NCBI GenBank assembly: GCA_037157565.1
Contig: JAZHRO010000022.1
Location: 7,626,001 to 7,690,000 of the forward strand
Origin: Thalassia testudinum
Lineage: Eukaryota > Streptophyta > Magnoliopsida > Alismatales > Hydrocharitaceae
Reading direction: 5' to 3'
Length of the DNA stretch: 64,000 bases
In this document: in pieces, positions 1-10,721 of the stretch
Layout of the letters: each line of letters starts with the position of its first letter
How positions within the stretch are numbered: position 1 is the stretch's first letter
Notes under the pieces: model-generated
What the model saw: the letters and a program-made list of their open reading frames with translations, nothing else
Database searches by the model: none
What the model was told of the DNA's origin: nothing
Made by a program: the position numbers and the translations under genes

Positions 1-190
1 ACTCCAGATCTGCTTATTGCCTGCAATCAACATAATGCACTTAATCAGCACATTATAACATTATTTTATGCATAGCTAAAGTAAAGAAGTAAAGATGCAG
101 ATAATGCTTATGCGTGCATGAATTTCCCTAACTTATGCTAAGTTCTAGCCTAATCTAGGTCAATTAAGACCTATGATTGCTGCGCAATCA
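1..190 (-). repeat. 3' LTR of element F (start only, cut by window edge)
   Basis: On the minus strand this LTR begins at 190 and runs left out of the window. It directly follows a polypurine tract (plus-strand tacccccatgcc, 191-202). The first 17 bases form a perfect hairpin (174-190; arms TGATTGC/GCAATCA, loop of 3). The assignment rests on the TG start, the polypurine tract and the likeness of this junction to those at 31,502-31,533, 39,018 and 62,867. The other end is not visible. Confidence 0.7.
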
Positions 191-1447
191 TACCCCCATG
201 CCTAAATCTTGCTAGTCCCTAGCAAATGTAAGACTAAATTATTTATAGCAAGGGTCCCTACGGGACTGATTATTTTATCAAGTGTATGCCTCGAGGTTTT
301 TCTCCTTTTTGTTTTCATCCTATGCTCTAGAAATCCAGACAATTGTGAAAGTGCGGCTATGTAACTTTTGCAATGGATTCGAGTGAAAACTAATATACCT
401 CTAAAGCCTGTACTTGACCCCTAGTAGAAATTCTAGCGGAATAGGCGAACTTTTTCCCTAGCGGTATTCAAAATATTCTATGAATTTCACCCCAGCTTTA
501 GGCTTAGGTAGAGAATCTCTGAGGGAAAAGATTATATCTTTGGTGGCTCACTCTCACCTGGTGCTACATAGAGACTAATACTACAGAATCTAGATTCCCG
601 GATTACTAAGTAACTCAACTTAGAAAAAGACGAGAAAAACTATGCTCTCTTTGATTCCTTTGTATTCATTCTCTCTTACTCTTTTTCTTGGAGCTCACTA
701 TCTCACTAGATTCATACATATGATCTATATTTGGTGGTCTCACTAGGCATTAACACTTTAATTGAGTTCTCATAACCCTAACACTAAGTCGGAATTCCTC
801 AGCTAGTATTTGGGTGGTCAGAAACACAAGAAAAATAGGTTAAGGCCATATTTAGTGGAGCTCAATTTGGTGGTATTGCCTCGATGAAATAAACACTAAA
901 TATTCATTCTTTTTTTTTCTTTGCTTTTTCTTCTTTTTTAAGTTTTTTTTTTCAATTTTTCTTTCTTTTCATCATTTTATTTTCATTTCAATTTTTTTTT
1001 CCCTTTTTTTCAGCATAACACAACTGGCATACATCCATGAACTTTATTGAGGAGGCATTATTAGGGATTGGTGGTACTCAAGAGACATTGGGTGGCTTAT
1101 TTTGTGGAAGTGCCTGCTCACGGCACTAGGAGAGACGGATAGGACGGTGTATTTCTGACCTTGACATCGATACCCTCATTCAGCCGAGGATTCCGTAAAG
1201 AATGGTTGTAACCATCCACCTTAGCCCTGGTTTTCTGAAAACTCGCTCTCCTCATATTTGCCTTATTTGGTGGCTCTCAAAATTTCGTACAAAAATGTAT
1301 ACGTGGGAACCGAGAGCGAAAACTATGTCTAATCTCAGAGTATCATCACCTAATTATCTAGGATTCCAGATTCCTCGCACTAATCTTAGAGCACCAGTAC
1401 ACTCTACTCTCATCTCACACTATTTGGTGGATTTTTAGAGGAAAATT
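191..1447 (-). other. Polypurine tract and 3' noncoding region of element F
   Basis: No credible gene is present. Reading the minus strand, it ends in GGCATGGGGGTA just before the LTR. The 886-1,440 part recurs in the same orientation at 44,400-44,940, and in inverted orientation within 11,130-11,520, so it is a noncoding module shared by elements F, E and O. A pyrimidine-rich stretch (about 905-1,015) and repeated TTTGGTGG motifs are characteristic. The 78-codon frame at 1,202-1,438 lies inside the repeat and is not considered coding. Confidence 0.7.
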
Positions 1448-2055
1448 TGCTGTGAAGGAGATTGGTCCCCTATGCTGTGAAGGAGAAATCTCTAAAGAAG
1501 AGAAGAAGGAGAGGGCTCGAGAAGAGAAGGTGAAGAGAAGAAAGGGAAGGCTCATGTAGAACGTCTGAAGAGAAGAAGAAAGAAGAAGCTAAAGCAGAAG
1601 AGAGAAGAAAAATGCTTTAAGAAGCCTGATCATTAAGTCGTCTAATCGACATGCTAGACATCTAATTACTGTAGCATTCAAGCTACTGTTGGGTTATTTG
1701 GTTTAATTGAGATATCTGATATGCATGTCTGATTGGGGTTAATAATCGATGATTCAAATCACCATTATTTTGTCTTGATCTCTTTTTATTATAATGAACT
1801 CTTGAAATACTTTTGCTTATTATTGAATATCATTTGAGTAGATTGTTATTCATTGAATATCTTGTATCTTGCTCCATTTATGGTGTTCATTTATATGCAA
1901 TTAAAGATTAGCGCATGAATTTCATATTTTCTCCCTGTGTTTGACCTCGGACTTCATTTCTAGATTTCGAGTAATAAATTTTATCTGTTGATTGAGCTAT
2001 TTAAGAGGCTTTGCTACAATGAAATGACTTAAAAAACTCCTGTCTAGTCCGTTCA
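1448..2055 (+). repeat. 5' LTR of element D, truncated at its 5' end
   Basis: This stretch parallels about 33,668-34,259 almost base for base, including the GAAGAAG-rich tract, the stretch with AATCACCATTATTTTGTC and the GAGTAATAAATTTTAT motif near the end. About 2.1 kb of the LTR start, including the TATA region, is missing. The visible copy begins with TG immediately after aaatt. Confidence 0.75.
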
Positions 2056-2060
2056 ACATT

Positions 2061-2078
2061 TGGTGCCGTTGTTGGGGA
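2061..2078 (+). other. Primer binding site of element D (Asp tRNA, degenerate)
   Basis: TGGTGCCGTTGTTGGGGA differs from the complement of the plant Asp-tRNA 3' end (TGGCGCCGTTGCCGGGGA) at two positions, both C to T. It lies 5 bp after the LTR end, the expected place for minus-strand priming. Confidence 0.8.
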
Positions 2079-3316
2079 GCAATGCATAATTCACCGCTAT
2101 TCTTGTTTTACTTGATTCTATTTGAGCATGAACTTGCTCTCATTGTTTTCTTGTGATTTTGCAAGGTGCATCACAAGGTGATCTTCTGCGCAAATCATCC
2201 ACTCTCGAGGTAGGTAATCTCTTTTCTTCCTTAATTAATTTCTTAATCTTGGGAAGATTAAAAAAAAAGGAAACAAATCAATTAGGAACCACCTGCCTTG
2301 TTTTCATAGTAATCATCACTTAAAAGGCAAGTTCCTGATTTGCAAACGAAGAATTCATGTCTGATTGAAGTCAAGACAATTTTGATTAGAGATCCCTACC
2401 CTATTTCCTGTACCTATTAGGGATTACACTTAATTTCTGATCGCCTTGGACCACACACTTCTTATTTAAAGTCCAACGTGAACATTCTTAAGATTAAATT
2501 GGACTTGAAATAGAGCCAATTAGGGTTTCAACATTAGGGTTTGAAGTGCTAGTTCACACTTAACTGAATTAAAGAAAATTGACCCTCCCGTATTTGTGTG
2601 CTACCCAAACCCTTGCTTGAAAAGAATTAATCACTTAAACCCTAAAATCAACATCTAATTTCACTTGAACCTTAAAAAATTGTGGACCTAATAGCCTGAG
2701 AGTCAATTTAAGGTGATTTCTGGGTCATGACCTAGATGTCATTCTTCATCTTTTAGGATAGGTCAGGTGAAGTTGGTCTACTTTGTGGCCAATCAACCTT
2801 CAAATTAGGTCACAAATCAAATCAATTTCTAAATCAAGTGAAATCCAAGGCATAAATTAGGCTGAACTTGGTAGACTTAAGGTCTTAATTCGTACATTCC
2901 GGACTACTTGGAACTGCAATGACAAGGAAGGTCAGGTGGGGGAAACCCTGTAACTTGTGGGGACTCTCTACCATGTAAGGGTCTTTGCAAGCTCTCCCTT
3001 CCTGGCTGCTCAGGTAATTCTCGGGTGTGTGGATTTCTGATTTAGAGGTATTATCCGCTTCGAAACAGCCTTAGTCATCCAAAAATCTTTGGGTGCTTTG
3101 ATTGGGTCCAAATCACTTCCAGTCCCTCATCCTTTCTCTAGAGCACATATACAGGAACGTCCTTAGGTTTTTAACCTAAGAGACCTCATTAGATCTTCTC
3201 GGGGATTTCTGATCTAATTTGATTACTTCAATCTGAATCTGAGTTTGATTTTACATCTTGATTCCACCACCTGTTTGAAAATGCAACCTAACATTTTAGG
3301 AAAAGTAATTAGGAAA
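2079..3316 (+). other. Leader (5' untranslated region) of element D
   Basis: No open frame of note is present. The segment around 2,870-3,020 matches the leaders of B (25,387-25,540) and B' (55,993-56,150), including the block AGGTCAGGTGGGGGAAACCC and a following CTACCATGTA hairpin. The leader stops where a family-C LTR begins, before any gag start; D's gag is not found again after the nested block. Confidence 0.7.
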
Positions 3317-3579
3317 TGTTGTAAACACATTTATATCATATAAACCGTCTATTTTTGTGCATTTTTAGACATAGAATTGCATCATATATTATAAATATTA
3401 CATAACATGCATCATCTTGAATTTAGGTTAGATTGTATAAATTTTAGGTTAATTTTCTCTTTTTGTGGCCAGGCCTGCGCGGCGGTTGAAGCATGAAATG
3501 GCACAGATGCACTTTAAGCCATCTGATCTTGCGATCGGACTGTTGATATGAAAAGAATGTGGATATGCGTTGAGGTAGC
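3317..3579 (+). repeat. Family-C LTR, first part (split by solo LTR D4)
   Basis: The start TGTTGTAAACACATTT and the next 150 bases resemble the family-C LTR starts at 43,582 (plus) and 62,867 and 50,511 (minus). It then jumps to a motif found about 0.8 kb into the full-length copies (CCATCTGATCTTGCGATCGG, compare 62,026-62,050 on the opposite strand), so this is a shorter variant or carries an internal deletion. It resumes at 6,163. Confidence 0.65.
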
Positions 3580-6157
3580 TGGTAGTCGCTCTGAAATGGG
3601 TTTTAAAATTGTTGCGTTGCAGTATAGGTCGAATCAACGTGAAAAACAAATACAATTTATTACTCGAATTTGAAGTCCGAGGTCGAGCACAGAAAGTAAT
3701 ATGGCAATTTAAAACTCAAGATCACAATCAAAGATGTAAGAATTTGCAATTAATAAAGATATATAAATGAGATCCAATGTCAATAATGAAAAAAGAAGAG
3801 AGAGTAAAATGGTGATTTGAATCACCAAATTACCCTACAATGTTAAGCTTAAGCTACTCAATGTAACAAATCAGATAAACCAAGCACAACCAACAGAGCT
3901 AAGGTATCAGATATCAGACGATAGATTTAGGCTTAAATGCCTTAACAGAGGCAAAGGCCTCTTCTCTTCCTCTTTCTTCTTCAAGCCTCAGGAAAAGGCT
4001 TCTCTCTTCTCTTCCTTCTCTTCTTCTTCCTTTTCTTCTTCTTCTTCCCTTAGCTTTAGAGGAGGCATAGTACAGGACTTAGCACACCAGTAGAGGCAAA
4101 GGCCTCTTCAGATCTCACAAGAGTCAAGAGGAGGGCGGTGGAGCAAACCCCCCCTCTCTCTTCTTCCTCTCTCAGACCAAGCAAACCAAACCAGACTCGG
4201 GTATCTAGGTAAATGGATCAAGCCTAGACTTGTGGGGCGTGAGCGCGAGCGAGGGCGTGCGTGGGCACGTGAGAGGGGACCCCCATGGTTACTGAGGCGA
4301 TAAGGCTGTATCAAAAAATCAATTTAAGCGCCTGTGCCGCTTCGTCAGCTACCTGGGTGGGACTATAGTCCCACCCTTCTTCGCGAGACCGCAACTGCAG
4401 TGAAGAAAGCTCAAATTGGCGCAACTGCAGAGTACGATGCCTCCAATTGGTGCCCTGGGATCCTACTTGGGGGTATTCCACGCAACCTGGGCGTAGTGCC
4501 TGGAGCGGAACACGCAAGAACATGATGAAGGATCACTTGAAGTAGCTGCGGTAATGGCGGCGAAGGTCCTGAACCTGAAATCCAAAGAACGATCTTTCAA
4601 CCCGGTTAAACGAGCTCAGTAGCGTTGCTGGACAACGCCAAATGTGATGGTGGCCGTGCGGTGGTGTTTGGTGGGGTCGTAGAGTGGCGGATAGGGTGAA
4701 TTGGTAGAGAGATTTTGTTGAGTGGAGCACGGCGGAGTTGATGGAGGTGATAGAGGCGAGTTTCGAGCAATGTGGCGGTGAGTAGGTGTTGCTAGAGCAT
4801 CGCCGAAGGTGGAGAAGATGATGGCGTTGAGGGAGAAGCAGTGGTCGTGTGTGTGTTGAGTGTGTGGGAGAGCGAAATAGAATGAGGGGGAGAGAGCGAT
4901 AGAGTGACTTAAGGATGCGGTTGAGAGGCGAAGGGCTCCGGTGTTGGTCGACCTTTGCCGAAGAAGGAAGTGGAGACGATGAGGCGGCGACGATGAAGTA
5001 GATAGAGGAATGCCCTCCCTTTGGTTGGGGAGGGTCGCAAGGAAGAAGGGAAGAACTTAAGCCGTCCAATTTGATGGTTGGACGGCCAGAGGAGGGGGGT
5101 CCAAGGAGGTCATCGGAGTAGAGTTGTTTGTTGGCCAGAGAGGGTAGATTAGGGTGATTTGGCTCCCAAAAACGTGCTGGAAAGCTTAGTCGTGCGATGG
5201 TGTTTCTTTAATAGGCCATAGGAAGCCCTTCCAAGCTTGGAAAGAAGCTTCCAAGCTAGGAAGGCTTTTGTGAAATAGGATACCCGGACCTTTCAAAGGT
5301 TCTCATGGCCTTTTGGGAAAGAATTGGAGCCTAAGGAGTGGCTCAAATGGAAGGAAATTCCTTGACAACTTCCCTTTCAAATTTGAGAGGGATTCATCAA
5401 GGAATCAAGGGCTTCTTGCTAAATTTAGGTCGTCGGAGTTTGTAGGAATAGGATTCATGGCGGTATGGACTTGTTTGTGAAAATAATGACAAATTTAGGG
5501 GCCTATTTGTAAGGATTTTGAAAGTTAAGGGCATGTGTGTGATATAAAAAAATCAGACAGGACCAAATTGCAAACTAGGTCAAGATGATCTCAGATTAGA
5601 CCCAAATTTTGGTAAAAACCTAATTTGGACCCAAGGAATCCAATGGTGAAGTTAGATTTAGGTTTTGACCTCGTTTGACTGGGTAATTTATGTAAAAACC
5701 CAAATTAGGGTAAATGTTAGTTTGAGACTATTTTGGGTCAAGACGGGTTCTGATGGTCAAATTGAAGGTACCAAACCCTAGAGAATATTTTTCTATGAAT
5801 TTTAGAGGGTTTAGGTAAATTTTATATTGAACAAAACCTCAGTTAATTAAGCAGGTCTATTTTTAGGATTTCAGAAGTCATTTAATTTTCAAAACACGTG
5901 AAAACTCATTTCTGTCTGTTTTAACCCACTTGTTAGCCTTTTGGAACCATTTGACCCTTAATTAACTCATGAGGAAATCCGTGGTTATTCTTCATTCATG
6001 ATATGATGGCAAAATTATAATTTTAACCTTGGTTTCTTGTCTTTCCCTCAGAATGATTATGTAGTGACTCAGGGCTCTCTGGTAGTTATGTAGGAGCATT
6101 TAATGACTTAATCAGATCAAATTGGGCTAGTTATGGCTCATGATGGTGTTCCCATCA
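3580..6157 (-). mobile_element. Solo LTR D4 (D family) inserted in the family-C LTR
   Basis: On the minus strand it begins TGATGGGAACACCATCA (a terminal hairpin) at 6,157 and ends GACTACCA at 3,580, giving 2,578 bp. The flanks are gtagc (3,575-3,579) and gcagc (6,158-6,162), a 5-bp target duplication with one C/T difference. The family-C LTR continues on the other side, which confirms insertion. Internal landmarks match D3 and the 3' LTR of D: noncoding start, a GC-rich middle, TTTCAG acceptor-like site (minus, 4,575-4,577), GAAGAAG-type tract (plus CTTCTTC, 3,960-4,050) and a TCGACC plus GAGTAATAAATT block near the end (3,660-3,700). The 178-codon minus frame at 4,533-5,069 is not shared with D2 or D3 and is not treated as a gene. 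Confidence 0.85.
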
Positions 6158-6162
6158 GCAGC

Positions 6163-6585
6163 CGAAGGTGAGGAGGTGATTGAGCACGTGGATGTTCAGC
6201 CTATGCTCAGGTCTTTAGTGACGGATAAATTCGTCACTAAAAACCTAACATTAATGTTTCGATGACAAAAGACCTTTTTGCCCCCTCCAAACTACACCGA
6301 TATATAACCCTACAACCCCCACATATTTCTCATCCCTTCCTCTCTTCTCTCACCCCCTCCAAAGCTCTAAGAACTTGTCCCTAACCTAGGATGCTCCATT
6401 AGAGTTAAAATTTGAATTTTTTCACCTTCTCCCTCCTTTGTGGAGCACCCCACGGTTGTCCTCTCACTCCATTCGGGAAGTGGATCCTGTGACGACGACG
6501 ACATCCTGCCTCACCCTTGGTTCCGCTTCGTCCTCCTTCCTGCTTCGTCCTCTGTCTTCCAGGCATCGTCCTGTCCAGTCACCGC
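6163..6585 (+). repeat. Family-C LTR, second part, fused to the LTR of element O
   Basis: It continues the copy begun at 3,317. It contains the 28-bp TGACG inverted repeat (6,214-6,241), a TATATAA box (6,301-6,307) and the stretch up to GAAGTGGATCC followed by GACGACGACG, all in the order seen on the minus strand at 61,083-62,867. At about 6,585 the match switches to the LTR of element O. The exact breakpoint needs an alignment. Confidence 0.65.
6214..6241 (+). promoter_or_regulatory. TGACG inverted repeat upstream of a TATA box, family-C LTR
   Basis: TTTAGTGACGGAT is followed by its near-exact reverse complement, with one mismatch in this copy. TATATAA follows at 6,301-6,307, about 60 bp downstream, the same spacing as in the two minus-strand family-C LTRs. 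TGACG is the core bound by plant TGA-type bZIP factors; binding here is inferred. Confidence 0.55.
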
Positions 6586-7544
6586 CCTGCACCGCCCGCC
6601 TCTCCAATCACCGCCCAGCCTGCACCTTGCCCTCTAACCAACCCGCAGGCGCGCACCCCTCTTGCAGGCACACATCGCCCGTCGCGCATGCAGACCACCC
6701 TAGCCACCTGCAGGTACCCTGCCTGTACGCAACGCCCCCATCTTCCGCAGGCACCCACTTGCATGCCTGCGGGCATCCAGCGCTCCCTCCAGCCGCGCCT
6801 AAAGGCACTGTGCGCCTTCACCACCGCCAGTAGCCACCCTTGCAGGCATCGCTCACGCTCCCCGCGGTAGGCCCGCGGCTACAGCAGACAGCTTCCTTCG
6901 ATCTTCATCTTCTCCGCTGGCCGGCCGCCTCCGGCCATCTCCGTTGACGCCGCGGCCTCCATCGGATAGGTCTCGTCCTCGCTAACCTCCCTAGCGAGTC
7001 CACAGCCCGTCGGTACTCTCTCTCTCTCGCCAGGAGGAGAGAGAGCAAATGCTCTGTTTTCTCTGATAATAAGAATTACATTCACTGCCATTGTCACCAG
7101 AATTTGATTTTTATTTATTATTATTATATTGTGGCAAAATTGCGCATGCACACTCATATTCTCTAATAATTGCACATTAATGATATTCACCTATTTCATG
7201 ATTGGTTTTGGGCTTAACCTGTGCACTAATTTTCTCTAGCACACATCACATGAAAATTGCATAAAATCATCATATATTTATTGAAGATTTTTGTGAGGGA
7301 AAACTGCACATATACCCTTTTCTTTTTAAGTTATTGTGAATCTACTTTCCATCGCATTTGATGTTAGATTTGAATAGGGATTTCACAATTTACCGAAAGA
7401 ATATAAAATAATCAAGAGTTTATTGCATAATTGCCTCCCTGTGGACACGACCCGCTCTTCTATGAGTGGTTATTTTTATTTTTGATTAGTTGATTTTTCC
7501 ACCACTTAAATACTACAACGCAAAGAGGAAAGTAGACCCTTTCA
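6586..7544 (+). repeat. 5' LTR of element O, 5'-truncated
   Basis: It matches 30,357-31,327 through the GC-rich GCAGGC repeat zone, the TCTCTCTCTCG tract, the AATTACATTCA block and the end GACCCTTTCA. The first ~0.95 kb of the LTR is replaced by family-C LTR sequence. The overlapping frames at 6,438-6,870 come from the GC-rich repeats and are not coding. Confidence 0.75.
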
Positions 7545-7547
7545 AAT

Positions 7548-7565
7548 TGGCACCGTTGCCGGGGA
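7548..7565 (+). other. Primer binding site of element O (Asp tRNA)
   Basis: TGGCACCGTTGCCGGGGA has a single mismatch to the complement of the Asp-tRNA 3' end and lies 3 bp after the LTR end. Confidence 0.85.
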
Positions 7566-8792
7566 GGCAACATACGCAATAGATTCATGTTATTATTTTT
7601 TTGAATATTATGAGTTGCGCAATCATCTAATCATTTTTATTATTGTGTGAGGAATCTGACACGGCAACGAGGTGCAGCAGAGCAACGACATTGAACCTGA
7701 ACGACGTGCACGGCGGAGACGATCTTTTTGGTGGACCTTGACGCCACCTGGAGGACGGCAACAGGAACACGTGGGCCTTGATCCCATGCACATAGGCTTA
7801 CGAAGATGCCTATTTTTGATTTAGACAGTAGATCCTAGTTTGATTTAGTTAGATAGACATTAGAATTTAATTTCTGTCTTTTGGACCCTTTGTTGGGTAT
7901 TTTTGGGAATGTGTTCCCAGTGCCACTTTATTTCTTATTACTCTTGTATGCGGGAGCGTATTTTCGGGAGCATGTTCCCATTTATTTCGATTATAGGATT
8001 ATTTAAACTATTTAAACTGCATTTCGGTTAGTTAGTTAGATTAGGTCTGTTTGTTGTTATTATTAAAGAAAAAAAATCAAACTGCCTGCTAGAAGCTGCA
8101 TATCTATAGGACGACCATCTAGGATTGAATGACCAACATCTAGTTTATTTTTATTGCATTGCATTCATTATTGCACGAAGAAAGTTGGAGAAAGGTACGT
8201 CTTCTCTTGAGCATTAATTACCTGTCATGCATTTGCATTGAACTTAAATCTAAGACCACTAAAGTGCTTGAATCGAATTAATTCAGTGGTCACTTTAAAA
8301 ATTGGGACTGCTAAGAGGTTGGACTTTAAAATCTGTGACTGAAAATTGTGTGCAAAAGGATCCTGTTTGCGGAATTTCAAAAAATCAAAACACGATCGTA
8401 TGCTTGCACACTTGAGACATTATGCACCTCACACATAAGGTCACTAGATAAATTTCTACCTCTCCTCTTTTGCACCACAAGGGAAGTTAGTTGGAAATCA
8501 ATAACCCTATCCACCAAGTTACTTCGGTTCCTCGTGTGTGGGCTCGATTTGAGACTTCCATCCCTTGCAAGTAGGTTATAGGCACCAGCGAAGGTTGGCC
8601 TAGGAAGCGTAATTTTTTGCAAAACTTGTTTGGCCACCAACTAAACATATAACTCTAAGACCTACAATCTACTAAAAATAGATCCTTTTGAATTTGCATT
8701 TGCTTTGACAATAGAACTCTCTAGGAAGTTTTCTACTTATATTCTGAATTTTGCTAAATCCTAAGCGAGTTAAAATTGTTTTGCTTAAAGAA
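7566..8792 (+). other. Leader of element O
   Basis: This is 1.2 kb between primer site and the first codon of the long frame. It is AT-rich and has no long open frame on either strand that I would trust. Small frames at 8,348-8,640 overlap on opposite strands and have no recognisable features. Confidence 0.6.
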
Positions 8793-10721
8793 ATGGATTA
8801 CCCTTACTCCTATCATTCAGATTATCAGAGTCAATACGTCTCATCTTTTAATCAGGATCCCATGCCTCGAGCGTATCCATCCTTTGATGGGTACGTTGAC
8901 AATTCATGGGATCATTCTTATTCTTATCCTGGGAGTACTGGCTTGATAACTCCCACTTTTTAGCAGAGCCTAGGAGCGGGATTTTCCAATCTTGAAATCC
9001 CTACTTCCATGCAAACACTCAACCCTCCTACCCTTCATGATTTTCCGTATCGAGGTTGAACCGATACCCCTAGGCAACCAGAGCCTGAAATTGACTATCC
9101 TCCCCAACCTAATAATAGTAGCCTCTCCTCTTTTATGATAGAAATGCAAAAACAGCAAAAGGAAATAATGGAATCAATGGGAGAGATGTTGAGGAATAGT
9201 CAACAGTTGAATGAAGAAATAAGACAACTTAGCTACACGCTTCCCAATAGTCTTGATCCCTACCCATACGATCATGATCATGAAAATAATTCTGAGGAAC
9301 CTAATGACAATAGGGATCCAATTTTATGTAGCTATCTCTTAGACTCTCCCAATGAGACACGGCCACTAGAGGACAACGATCATAGTGATTATCCACCTGA
9401 ACTATATTGAAGTCAAAAGTAAGGGAAGATGGTATCTCTTGAGGACCTTGGTCCCAATGACAGTATTCTCCTTAACCCTACCAACATGGGTCAAGGTTAT
9501 ATTGTTCCTATCACTTCCCCTATTGATTATTTGGTGGAATCCCATTCTACCCTTAGTGAGCCTACTCCTGACCCTCCACTTAGGGAATCAACACCTACCA
9601 TTCAACATCCTGAGGGTTTAAATGCATTCAACGAAGGTGACCCTAATGGAATGGAGGATGAATTAGATCAATTTTGGTCTCAGGGATATGAAGAGTCTAA
9701 TTCAGAAAATGAGGATGCCCCAATAGAGGAACCTGGACTGAAAATCTGGAGTGAACCACAGGGAAATTATTTATCATTTAAGGATTTACCTCCAGAGGAT
9801 AGAAATAATATGATTAAATCCATATTCCTCCTTTCTTTTAAGAGTCATCCTCTATCTAAACAGGAGTTGATATTAGAGGAGGACAAACAAAATAATGAGA
9901 AGTCTATGGGAGACTCTCGGGAACAAAACATGTCAATCGAGGATTTATACCTCGAGAAGAATAACAAATTCAGTAATATAAGCTTGCTTCAAAACATTAA
10001 GACCGATCCTCCGTTAGAAATAATTGAAGATACTGATCCAACTCCTAATGAATCACATATACACCCTGACAAAAATTTGAGTGAACCAAACAAATCCGGG
10101 GATGAGCTTAATGATAATGATTCTGACATTTTGACCCTGCCATCAAAGAGTTCTAATTTGGAGTCTACCCTTGATTCAAATATGACTTCGATCATTAATG
10201 ATAGGCAGGGTAATATGCAGTTGTCTACAACTGTTAGGGAGTATACACAATCTGAATCTTTGTTGGAATTAGACCTAACACCTACTAAGCCCTCATTGGA
10301 CTTAACCATTACCTTCCAACACTACAAACAACCCTAATACTCCCTAACCGATCCTTGGCTCAGATCTCTGCTCATGTACATTCTTTCTGGAGAATATATC
10401 AGGCTAGTACATCCTAGGGTAGAATGGCGAGTGCGGATTGATGCTTGTACTTTTACTCTCGCCATTCAAGGGTTTAAACTAATAATGTGTATATCTTTTA
10501 AAACCCGTCCTGCTCTAGAGGATCCTTGTTATCCTCCACTTATTCCGTTTCGGGAGGTCCCTTTTCATATTCCCTTTCTTATTCCTAGACCTCCCCAGGT
10601 AGCCAACGAGATTTTTTGTTTTCATTTCTTCTGGAGAGCATTTGGAATTACATTGCATCATCAGCTCGCCAACATCCGTGGCTACCTATTTTCTAGGCCT
10701 GCACTGTTACGCATATTTTAG
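8793..10721 (+). pseudogene. Unrecognised long reading frame of element O (642 codons, stop-interrupted)
   Basis: From ATG at 8,793 the same frame stays readable to 10,721 with in-frame stops at 8,961 (TAG), 9,057 (TGA), 9,408 (TGA), 9,420 (TAA) and 10,335 (TAA), and no frameshift I can see. The start is rich in Tyr and Ser (MDYPYSYHSDYQSQY). A probable coiled coil lies at about 9,135-9,240 (MIEMQKQQKEIMESMGEMLR). A long acidic, Pro/Ser/Asn-rich, probably disordered middle follows (9,429-10,337), then a hydrophobic and aromatic tail (10,374-10,721). There is no CCHC knuckle, no protease DTG/DSG and no RT motif. It occupies the gag position of an Asp-primed LTR element. It could be a Gag-like or accessory protein of a non-autonomous lineage; I do not recognise the family. 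Confidence 0.6.

Noticed and set aside
4533..5069. 178-codon frame on the minus strand in D4
   Set aside because: It lies in the transcribed part of a solo LTR, is not shared with D2 or D3, and has a low-complexity Ser/Leu/His/Pro composition without domains.
6438..6870. Several overlapping frames on both strands
   Set aside because: They come from GC-rich GCAGGC repeats in an LTR, where open frames appear in many registers at once.
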